From NCBI RefSeq assembly GCF_011694815.1, contig NZ_CP050177.1, positions 1,736,001 through 1,800,000 on the forward strand: a stretch of DNA of 64,000 nucleotides, in the 5' to 3' direction. The position numbers were made by a program, and so were the translations under genes. Below the pieces are notes generated by a model. That model saw nothing but the letters and a program-made list of their open reading frames with translations, searched no databases and had not been told where the DNA came from. Shown here one piece after another: positions 1 to 6,474 of this stretch (position 1 is its first letter; each line of letters opens with the position of its first letter). This DNA comes from Streptomyces liangshanensis. Lineage in GTDB: Bacteria; Actinomycetota; Actinomycetes; Streptomycetales; Streptomycetaceae.

Positions 1-844
1 CCTCCGCGGCCTCCCACTCCTCGTCCGGGGTCTCCAGGACGGCATTGTCGAGGGCCTCGACGTCGATGTCGTCCGCCTCGGCCAGCCGGACCAGCTCCAG
101 GCGCTCCATGGCCCGGCGGGTCAGTCCCCAGCGGCGGGAGAGGTAGCGGCTGGTGATCAGCTTCTGTTCGGGGTGCTCGGCGAGCCAGCCCTCACCGGCG
201 CGCAGCAGCTTGTCCACCTCGTCGGGCGCGACCCAGTAGTGCTTGGCGTCGTCGAGCACCGGCAGCAGGACGTACAGCTGGCGCAGCGCGTCGGCCAGCC
301 GCATCTCGCCCTCCAGGACGAGCTGGACGTAACGCGACTCGCCCCACTGAGGAAACGTCACGTCCAGTGCGACCGGGCGGGCCTCGACGGAGGTCCAGCC
401 CAGCGGCGCGAAGAGCTGGCGGACGAGGTCGACGCCGCCACGCGCCGGTACGGCGGGCACCTCGATGCGCAGCGGCAGCGGAGCGGCCGCCCGCTCGGGC
501 ATCGCCCTGCAGTCGCCGCGCAGGGCGCTCTTGAACACCGTGCTCAGCGCGACCGCGAGCAGCGAGGAGGCCGCGTACGGCCGGTCGTTGACGTACTGGG
601 CGAGCGCCGCGTCGGGCGCGCCGCCCCGGCTCCTGCCCTTGCCGCGCCGTACCAGGGCCACCGCGTCGACCTCCAGCAGCAGCGCGGCTGTGCACCGCTC
701 CGCGGTCGCCTCGGGGTAGAGCACATGGGCGGTGCCGTGCGCGGTGGAGAACGTCTGCGCCTTCTCGGGATGCTTGTGCAGCAGGAAGCCGAGGTCGGTC
801 GCGGGACGTTCCGGGGTGCCGGTCGTACTGATCGTCAAGAACAC
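1..844 (-). CDS. hen1: 3'-terminal RNA ribose 2'-O-methyltransferase Hen1 (N-terminal part, cut by window edge)
   Basis: Bacterial Hen1 methylates the 2'-OH of the 3' end of cleaved RNA before the kinase-phosphatase-ligase Pnkp reseals it, which marks repaired RNA against a second cut. The 281 visible residues read FLTISTTGTPERPATDLGF, then LLHKHPEK, VDAVALVRRGKG and later WGLTRRAMERL, the pattern of the Hen1 N-terminal domain; the methyltransferase domain lies outside the window. I start at GTG 844 because the family begins at the LTI strand; an in-frame GTG at 895 would add 17 residues. No clear ribosome site precedes either. The usual partner pnkp would be further left. MmuM lies 135 nt upstream on the same strand. 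Confidence 0.85.
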   Translation of the reverse strand, partial: MFLTISTTGTPERPATDLGFLLHKHPEKAQTFSTAHGTAHVLYPEATAERCTAALLLEVDAVALVRRGKGRSRGGAPDAALAQYVNDRPYAASSLLAVALSTVFKSALRGDCRAMPERAAAPLPLRIEVPAVPARGGVDLVRQLFAPLGWTSVEARPVALDVTFPQWGESRYVQLVLEGEMRLADALRQLYVLLPVLDDAKHYWVAPDEVDKLLRAGEGWLAEHPEQKLITSRYLSRRWGLTRRAMERLELVRLAEADDIDVEALDNAVLETPDEEWEAAE

Positions 845-979
845 CCGGTTGAGTATTGCCTGCTCGCGGGGGTACGACGAGAGGTTTTCCGTCACGCCCC
901 GCCACCGTACGAGAACGGTCCTCGTCGGAGCCGTCCCGCGCGCGGCGGTACGTCCGGCGGTACGTGTCCGGGCGTCCGG

Positions 980-1870
980 TCAGAGGCGGGCGATCGCCTC
1001 GGGGCCGACGCGGCAGCAGCCGCCGACCAGGCGGGCGCCCGCCGCGCGCCAGGCGGTCACCCGGGACGGGTCGAAGGTGGCGTCGCCGCGCCAGGCCCGT
1101 GCCGTCGCGTCCCACCGCTCGCCGCTGTTGGGATAGACCACCACCGGTTTGCCCGTCACCGCCGCGGCGACCGCGATCGCGTGGTCCACGGCGGCGGGCT
1201 CGCAGCAGTTGACGCCCACCGCGACCACCTGGTCGTTGCCCGCCGCCACCGCGAACGCCTCGGCGAGCGGCTGCCCGGCCCGGGTGCGCTCACCGTCGGC
1301 CTCGACGGAGTACGAGAGCCAGACCGGCACCCCGCACCCCTCGGCCGCCGCCAGCAGGGCCCGCGCCTCGTCCTCGTCCGGCACGGTCTCCAGGGCGAGC
1401 ACGTCCGGCGCCGCCGCGGCGAGCGTCTCGATCCGCGGCCGGTGGAAACGCTCCAGGTCCGCCACCGACAGCCCGTACCGCCCCCGGTACTCGCTGCCGT
1501 CCGCGAGCATCGCGCCGTACGGGCCGACCGACGCGGCCACCCACACCTCGCGATCGACCGCGTCGCCCGCCCGGCGGGCCAGGTCCACGCTGCGGGCCAG
1601 CAGCCCGGACGCCTCGGCGCGGGCGATCCCGCGCCGCGCGAACCCCTCGTACGTCGCCTGGTAGCTGGAGGTGATGAGGACCTGCGCGCCCGCCCGTACG
1701 TACGCCGCGTGGGCCGCCTCGATCTGCTGCGGCCCTTCGACGAGGAGCCGCGCCGACCAGAGGGCGTCGGACAGGTCGCAGCCCTGGGCCCGGAGCTGGT
1801 TGGAGAGGCCGCCGTCGAGGACGAGCGGCTCCTCGGCGAGCGCCGTGGCGAGGGGACGGACGGGCCGCAC
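980..1870 (-). CDS. mmuM: Homocysteine S-methyltransferase
   Basis: Cytoplasmic zinc enzyme that moves a methyl group from S-methylmethionine (or S-adenosylmethionine) to homocysteine, giving methionine. The 296-residue product has the family's length and fold signatures: LVLDGGLSNQL near the N-terminus and the zinc cysteines in GVNCCEP and near the C-terminus in LVGGCCRVGPEAI. The start is GTG, seven bases after a clear AAAGGGG ribosome site; a longer reading frame upstream runs into the neighbouring oxidoreductase and is not used. It begins 11 bases after the LLM oxidoreductase stop on the same strand, so the two are probably cotranscribed. Confidence 0.93.
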   Translation of the reverse strand: MRPVRPLATALAEEPLVLDGGLSNQLRAQGCDLSDALWSARLLVEGPQQIEAAHAAYVRAGAQVLITSSYQATYEGFARRGIARAEASGLLARSVDLARRAGDAVDREVWVAASVGPYGAMLADGSEYRGRYGLSVADLERFHRPRIETLAAAAPDVLALETVPDEDEARALLAAAEGCGVPVWLSYSVEADGERTRAGQPLAEAFAVAAGNDQVVAVGVNCCEPAAVDHAIAVAAAVTGKPVVVYPNSGERWDATARAWRGDATFDPSRVTAWRAAGARLVGGCCRVGPEAIARL

Positions 1871-1881
1871 AGGAACCCCTT

Positions 1882-2805
1882 TCAGCTCAGCTGGGACTGG
1901 ACCTGCGAGGAGATCAGCTCCAGGTGGTCGAGGTCGTCCAGGTCCATGACCTGGAGGTAGAACCGCGAGGAGCCGACGGCCGCGTACCGGCCGATCTTGT
2001 CCACCACCTCGGCGGGCGAGCCCGCGAGCCCGTTCGCCTTCAGCTCGTCGACCTCGCGGCCGATGGCGGCGGCCCGGCGGGCGACCTCGGCGTCGTCCTT
2101 GCCCACGCAGACGATCAGCGCGTTCGAGTACACGAGGTCGTCCTCGCCCCGGCCCGCCTCGGTGAGCGCGGCCCGGACGCGGCCGAACTGCGTGGCCGTG
2201 TCCTCCAGCGAGGCGAAGGGGATGTTGAACTCGTCCGCGTACCGGGCGGCCAGGCGCGGGGTGCGCTTCGCGCCGTGCCCGCCGATGAGCACCGGCAGCT
2301 TCGCCTGGGCGGGCTTGGGCAGCGCGGGCGAGTCGGTCAGCTGGTAATGCGTGCCCTCGTAGGAGAACGTCTTGCCGGCCTCGGTCTCCCACAGCCCCGT
2401 CACGATCGCGAGCTGTTCCTCGAGCCGGGCGAACTTGTCCTTGGGGAACGGAATCCCGTACGCCTGGTGCTCCTCCTCGAACCAGCCCGCGCCCAGGCCC
2501 AGCTCGACGCGGCCGCCGGACATCTGGTCCACCTGCGCGACCTGGATGGCGAGGACGCCGGGCAGCCGGAACGTGCCGGCCGTCATGAGCGTGCCGAGCC
2601 GGATCCGCTTGGTCTCACGGGCCAGCGCCGCCAGGGTGATCCAGGCGTCCGTGGGACCGGGAAGCCCGTCGGCCGAGCCCATGGGCAGGTAGTGGTCGGA
2701 GCGGAAGAAGGCGTCGAATCCGAGGTCCTCGGTCGCCTTGGCCACGCTCAGCAATGTCTCGTAACTCGCCCCTTGCTGGGGCTCGGTGAAGATGCGAAGA
2801 TCCAT
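1882..2805 (-). CDS. LLM-class F420-dependent oxidoreductase
   Basis: Luciferase-like (beta/alpha)8 barrel oxidoreductase, probably F420-dependent; substrate unknown. The 307-residue protein opens MDLRIFTEPQQGASYE, followed by GFDAFFRSDHYL, GTLMTAGTFRLP, the typical GGRVELGLGAGWFEEEH motif and PVLIGGHG, all family hallmarks. The ATG at 2805 is chosen because the family starts there; the ribosome site (GAAGG) is unusually close and an inverted repeat is centred on the start codon. It lies 11 bases upstream of mmuM, so the enzymes share a transcript, and is divergent from a PucR-type regulator, a likely controller. Confidence 0.9.
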   Translation of the reverse strand: MDLRIFTEPQQGASYETLLSVAKATEDLGFDAFFRSDHYLPMGSADGLPGPTDAWITLAALARETKRIRLGTLMTAGTFRLPGVLAIQVAQVDQMSGGRVELGLGAGWFEEEHQAYGIPFPKDKFARLEEQLAIVTGLWETEAGKTFSYEGTHYQLTDSPALPKPAQAKLPVLIGGHGAKRTPRLAARYADEFNIPFASLEDTATQFGRVRAALTEAGRGEDDLVYSNALIVCVGKDDAEVARRAAAIGREVDELKANGLAGSPAEVVDKIGRYAAVGSSRFYLQVMDLDDLDHLELISSQVQSQLS

Positions 2806-2820
2806 GCCTTCATCTTCGCA
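2793..2820. promoter_or_regulatory. Inverted repeat around the LLM oxidoreductase start codon
   Basis: TGCGAAGAT (2793-2801) and ATCTTCGCA (2812-2820) form a perfect 9-bp inverted repeat with a 10-nt spacer over the start codon at 2805. It could be a binding site for the divergent PucR-type regulator or an mRNA hairpin masking the start; part may be coding coincidence. Confidence 0.35.
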
Positions 2821-3022
2821 GGGCCGCCGGGCGGACCCGCGTCGTCCTCCCTCTCCCGCCCGGCCGCCCCGGCACAGGCGGCGAACGCGCGGCTCCGGAG
2901 CCCGCCCGGCGCGTGCCCCCTCCCGGGTCGGGGCACAAGCGCCTGGGCGGGGACAATCGGTGTCCTGGCGCGACGGGTCTCCGGGCCCAGGAACGCCGAT
3001 CGGAGAGGTGAAGGGGTACGGC

Positions 3023-4627
3023 GTGGGTGTGCCACCGGTACGGTCCCCGGACTCCTCGCGCGCGGCCGACATCCTGACCATGCACCGGCTGGCCCGCAAG
3101 GGGGACGGGGTGCAGCCGCTGCTGCGCTGGCTGGCCCGCAGGACCGGGTGCTGGGTCGGGCTGGTGGACACGGCCGGCGACGTACACGCCGCGTCTCCCG
3201 CCGAGCCCGATTCCGAGGTGATCGCACTTGTCGCCGACGGGCTGCGGGCGATGCGGGTGCGGGGGCTGCGGACGTTCGTGGCGGGCGCGTCCCCGGACCG
3301 GTCGGGCGCGCTGCTGACCGTGGACCTCCCCGGGGACCGGCCCGGGGCCGAGCCGTCCGGGCTGGTCCTGGCGGTGGTCGGTCCCGATCCCCTGGGGACG
3401 GCCGCCCCGGCCGACGCGGGGCCGCTGCTGGGCGTCTGCTGGTGGGCGAAGGAGACCGCGCGGGCCCGGCGGCGCGTGGAGGTCGCCGACGCGCGCGGAC
3501 GGGAGGCCGTGCTGCACCTGTTGATGTCCGGGAACCTCGCCACGGCGCACCAGATCGCGGGCGTCCTCGCGCCGCGCCTGCACGATCCGGCCCGCTTCCA
3601 CGTCGTCGAGTGCGGTGTCGACCGGCGGGCCGAGACGATCCGGGTCTGCACGGAACTCACCGGCGGCCGGGCCTGGATCGTGCGGTGCCCGGTCTACTCC
3701 GACCATGTGCTGGTGGTCGCGTCCGCGAACCCCGCCCCCGACGGCGCGCGCCCGCTGGAGGCCGCCCTCACCGCGGAGATCGAGGGCTGCGTGGTGGGTA
3801 CCGGCGACGCGCTGGCCCTGCGCGACACGGCCGTCGGCTACCAACAGGCCTTCCACGCCCTGGCGGTGGCGCGGGGCCGCCCCGAGCGCTGGGCGCGCTT
3901 CGACGCCGCGCTCGGGCTGCCCGTCGTGCTGGGCGGGCGGGGCCGCGTCTGGGCGGACCACCTGCTGGCGCCGCTGACCGCTTACGTCCCCGCCCGGGCC
4001 GCCGACCCCGACAGCGCCACGCTGACCGACACCGTCCGGTCGTGGCTGGCCTTCTCCGCCGGCGCGACCGACCTCATGAAGATCCACCGCAACACCCTGG
4101 CCTCGCGCCTGCGCCGCGTCGAGTCGCTGCTGGGCCTGGACCTGAGGCTCGTCGGCGACCAGGCGAAGCTCGACCTCGCCCTGCGGATCGGCGCGCTGCC
4201 CCGCACGAGGGAGCACGAGGCGACGGACCGCGAGACGACGCGCCACGAGATGACGCGCCACGAGACGGCAGACCTCGTAAGGACGGCGTACCGCGCGGCG
4301 GAGGGCGGACCACCCACCCCCGCCCCGGCCCCCTTCGACGCGCTCCTGCGCCTGCCCGCCGTACAGGAGTGGGCGCTCACGCAGCTGCGTCCCGTACGGA
4401 CGGAGGCGCCCGGGCTGGAGACGACTCTGCGCACGTGGCTGCGCAACGACACCCGGCTGAGCAGCACGGCGGAGGCGCTCGGGGTGTCGGTGACGGGCAC
4501 CAGGAAGCGGCTGGCGCGGCTCGAACAGGTCCTGCGCCGGTCGCTGCTGCGGCCCCCGAACGCGCGGCTCGACCTCTGGGTGGCGGTCGCCGCCTTGGAG
4601 GGCGGCGGGCCGGACAGGAACTTCTGA
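3023..4627 (+). CDS. PucR-type helix-turn-helix transcriptional regulator
   Basis: Likely DNA-binding regulator of the PucR/CdaR group; effector unknown. The 534 residues contain an N-terminal sensory-like part, a middle domain (about 170-330, with FHVVECGV and YSDHVLVVASANP) and the PucR C-terminal helix-turn-helix near 350-395 (DLMKIHRNTLASRLRRVESL). Unusually a second, similar helix-turn-helix follows near 475-515 (LSSTAEALGVSVTGTRKRL), separated by a charged linker rich in E, T, R and H. GTG 3023 is chosen because AAGGGG sits six bases upstream; a frame extends further left but is non-coding in composition. It is divergent from the LLM-mmuM pair. Confidence 0.82.
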   Translation: MGVPPVRSPDSSRAADILTMHRLARKGDGVQPLLRWLARRTGCWVGLVDTAGDVHAASPAEPDSEVIALVADGLRAMRVRGLRTFVAGASPDRSGALLTVDLPGDRPGAEPSGLVLAVVGPDPLGTAAPADAGPLLGVCWWAKETARARRRVEVADARGREAVLHLLMSGNLATAHQIAGVLAPRLHDPARFHVVECGVDRRAETIRVCTELTGGRAWIVRCPVYSDHVLVVASANPAPDGARPLEAALTAEIEGCVVGTGDALALRDTAVGYQQAFHALAVARGRPERWARFDAALGLPVVLGGRGRVWADHLLAPLTAYVPARAADPDSATLTDTVRSWLAFSAGATDLMKIHRNTLASRLRRVESLLGLDLRLVGDQAKLDLALRIGALPRTREHEATDRETTRHEMTRHETADLVRTAYRAAEGGPPTPAPAPFDALLRLPAVQEWALTQLRPVRTEAPGLETTLRTWLRNDTRLSSTAEALGVSVTGTRKRLARLEQVLRRSLLRPPNARLDLWVAVAALEGGGPDRNF

Positions 4628-4697
4628 CACCGCGGGGCCGTGCCGCTGTGCAATCCGACTCTCGCCGGTGGGCCGCGCGGAACCTAGAGTCGGGCGC

Positions 4698-4734
4698 GTG
4701 TTCACGCCCTGGACGGGGGGTAGGGCGTGAACAC
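4698..4734. terminator. Bidirectional terminator-like hairpin
   Basis: GTGTTCACGCCCT and its exact reverse complement AGGGCGTGAACAC form a perfect 13-bp stem with an 11-nt loop, placed between two convergent genes. No U-tract follows, which is normal in Streptomyces. Confidence 0.7.
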
Positions 4735-4767
4735 CACCACAGGCGGCGCCACCGGCCCGGGCCCGCC

Positions 4768-5370
4768 TCAACGGCCCCGCCTGCGCTCGTGGTTCCGCTG
4801 CCGCTCCCGCTCGCGCTCGGTCTCCTGCTGTCTCTGGCGCTCCCGCGCCTCCTTGCGCTCCCGCTCCTGCTCCTGCGCGACGAGCCGGCGCAGCAGGCCC
4901 GCCACCCGGTCGCCCGCCTCGTCCGCCGCGTCGATCGCCTCGATGCACTGCCAGTACAGCCCCTCCTCGTCCGTCGCACACGCCACGGCGACGAGGGCGA
5001 TCCCCACCTCGCCCAGTAACTCCGCCAGCCCCGTCAGCGCGCCCCGGGCGTCCGGCACCGACGACAGCTGTCTCGCCCGGGTCCCGGCCCCCCACCACAC
5101 CTCGGAGCCGAACACCTCCGGCCCCGGACCGCTCGCGCCCGGGCCGCCGCCGCCCGCCTCCCGGGCGTCCGGTAAGCCACCGCCGCGTCCTCCTGTCTCA
5201 CCCAGCTCACGCGCCTCGCCGCGCAGCTCCGGCGGCCCGCTCAACGCCAGCCGGTCGCCGATCGCCTGCGCCAGCGCCTGTGCCTGCCAGGCCTCCGCGA
5301 TGACGTCCCACGCCTCTCCGCTGGCGGCCAGGGCCTGCCGGGTCACGCCGATGAGCCGTTCCGCATCCAT
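4768..5370 (-). CDS. DUF6099-like protein of unknown function, TTA codon
   Basis: Unknown function; resembles the actinobacterial DUF6099 group (MDAERLIGVTRQALAASGEAW start), an assignment made from memory and not certain. The 200 residues are mainly helical: an N-terminal helical part, a Gly/Pro-rich middle (70-95), a second helical block and a very basic/acidic C-terminal tail of Glu and Arg repeats (170-200) likely to form a charged helix. ATG 5370 is preceded by GGGGG at good spacing; an upstream ATG eight codons earlier is less likely. Codon 118 (bases 5017-5019) is TTA, so translation should depend on the bldA tRNA, tying expression to development. No membrane segment. Confidence 0.72.
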   Translation of the reverse strand: MDAERLIGVTRQALAASGEAWDVIAEAWQAQALAQAIGDRLALSGPPELRGEARELGETGGRGGGLPDAREAGGGGPGASGPGPEVFGSEVWWGAGTRARQLSSVPDARGALTGLAELLGEVGIALVAVACATDEEGLYWQCIEAIDAADEAGDRVAGLLRRLVAQEQERERKEARERQRQQETERERERQRNHERRRGR

Positions 5371-5401
5371 CCGCAGCCCCCGTTCGTACGACAATCCTGC
5401 C

Positions 5402-5428
5402 CACTCACTCCACTACCCAGAGTGAGTG
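5402..5428. promoter_or_regulatory. CACTCACT inverted repeat upstream of the DUF6099-like gene
   Basis: CACTCACT (5402-5409) and AGTGAGTG (5421-5428) form an 8-bp inverted repeat with 11-nt spacing, about 30-60 bases upstream of the DUF6099-like start. The same octamer returns at 5493-5500. Possible operator. Confidence 0.35.
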
Positions 5429-5495
5429 AACGGCGACGGAAAGGCCAGAGGAATGCGGAAATCTGTGGACAGCCAGCTGATTGTGGAAATCTCAC

Positions 5496-5511
5496 TCACT
5501 CCGAAGAGTGA
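5496..5511 (-). terminator. Short hairpin after the MazG-like gene
   Basis: TCACTC and GAGTGA pair around a CGAA tetraloop, immediately beyond the MazG-like stop codon. It may be a weak terminator, or a second operator since it shares the CACTCACT motif with the site at 5402. Confidence 0.35.
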
Positions 5512-5514
5512 CGA

Positions 5515-5865
5515 TCACGGGGTACCGGGGTCCTCGGCTGCCGACGAGGGCGGAAAGCGGACCTCGTTCCGCTCGATCTTCGCGGCCAGCGCCTCCAGCA
5601 CGTCGACCCCCACCGCGTCGCAGAACTGGAGCAGGTAGGCGAGCACGTCCGCGACCTCGTCGGCGACCCGGTGGGCCGATTCCGGGTCCTCCATCACGCG
5701 CGCCGACTGCTCGGGGGTCAGCCACTGGAAGATCTCTTGCAGTTCGGCGGCCTCGACGCTCAGCGCCGCCACCAGGTTCTTGGGCGTGTGGTACTGCCCC
5801 CAGTCCCGCGCCGTCGCGAACTCGACCAACCTGCGCTGGAGTCCCGCCACATTCAGTTCCGTCAC
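5515..5865 (-). CDS. MazG-like / dCTP pyrophosphatase-like nucleotide pyrophosphohydrolase
   Basis: All-alpha NTP pyrophosphohydrolase that cleaves a (d)NTP, often non-canonical or dCTP, to the monophosphate and pyrophosphate. The 116 residues match the short RS21-C6/DCTPP1 type: LVEFATARDWGQYHTPKNL, then the metal-binding pair EAAELQE (about 39-45) and DEVADVL (about 70-76), then a helix with AAKIERNEVRFP. The GTG start is 43 bases after the SepF-family stop on the same strand, so the two may be cotranscribed. Exact substrate cannot be read from sequence. Confidence 0.88.
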   Translation of the reverse strand: MTELNVAGLQRRLVEFATARDWGQYHTPKNLVAALSVEAAELQEIFQWLTPEQSARVMEDPESAHRVADEVADVLAYLLQFCDAVGVDVLEALAAKIERNEVRFPPSSAAEDPGTP

Positions 5866-5908
5866 GGACCCAGGTCTACCACCGCCGCACCCGCGCCGGC
5901 GGCCGGGA

Positions 5909-6304
5909 CTACGGCCCCGGGACGGCCGCCGCCGCGATCCCCTCGACCTCCGTGCCGACGGGGGCCAGCAGGAACACGTTCTTGTCGACGCGGTGCATCC
6001 CGCTGCCGAGGCCGAAGACCACCCCGCTGCTGAAGTCCAGGATGCGCTTGGCCACGTCGAGTTCGGCGCCCGACAGGTCCAACAGGACCGGGATCTGGGC
6101 GATCAGGTGGTCGGCGACCTCGCGCGCGTCCGCGAAGACCCGCACCCGCAGGACGACGAACCTGCGGTGCTCGACGCGGGGTTCCGGCTGCACGGCGCGG
6201 TGGTCGACCCGCGACGGCCATTCGTTGCGGCTGCGCAGCGGGACGACCTGCGCCAGGCCTTCCCACTGCTCGTCGGTGACGTCGTATCTGTCGTACCTGC
6301 TCAC
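5909..6304 (-). CDS. SepF-family cell division protein (SepF-like)
   Basis: SepF proteins polymerise and link FtsZ to the membrane at the division septum. The 131 residues have the SepF core: VVLRVRVFADAREVADHLI, then PVLLDLSGAELDVAKRILDF and the glycine-rich SSGVVFGLGSGMHRV, ending in NVFLLAP. The N-terminus has no obvious amphipathic membrane-targeting helix and is short, which fits the accessory SepF-like proteins of Streptomyces better than the main SepF encoded next to ftsZ; no division genes are nearby. GTG start with GGGGTGG upstream. The MazG-like gene follows. Confidence 0.85.
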   Translation of the reverse strand: MSRYDRYDVTDEQWEGLAQVVPLRSRNEWPSRVDHRAVQPEPRVEHRRFVVLRVRVFADAREVADHLIAQIPVLLDLSGAELDVAKRILDFSSGVVFGLGSGMHRVDKNVFLLAPVGTEVEGIAAAAVPGP

Positions 6305-6417
6305 CGGACCACCCCGCTCGCGCGTCGCGTCTGCATCCGGACATCCTCCCGCTCCTCACCCGTTCGGCCCATCAGCGACACGGCTGTGTCGACGACCGGC
6401 TCCACGGGTCCCCCGGA

Positions 6418-6437
6418 ACGGCCGGACTCCCGGCCGT
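6418..6437 (-). terminator. Hairpin downstream of the glucosidase gene
   Basis: ACGGCCGG and CCGGCCGT form a perfect 8-bp stem with an ACTC loop 38 bases after the stop of the debranching-type glucosidase. A weaker CGACAC/GTGTCG hairpin lies next to it (6375-6390). Confidence 0.5.
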
Positions 6438-6474
6438 CGAGAGCGGACTGCCCCGCACCGCGGCCCGGAAACCC

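Noticed and set aside
173..1960. 595-codon open frame on the plus strand
   Set aside because: It is antisense to hen1, mmuM and part of the LLM gene; its composition (Arg/Gly/Pro-rich) is that of a GC-rich shadow frame.
1924..5019. 1031-codon open frame on the plus strand
   Set aside because: It crosses the LLM gene, PucR gene and intergenic DNA in other frames and contains no domain.
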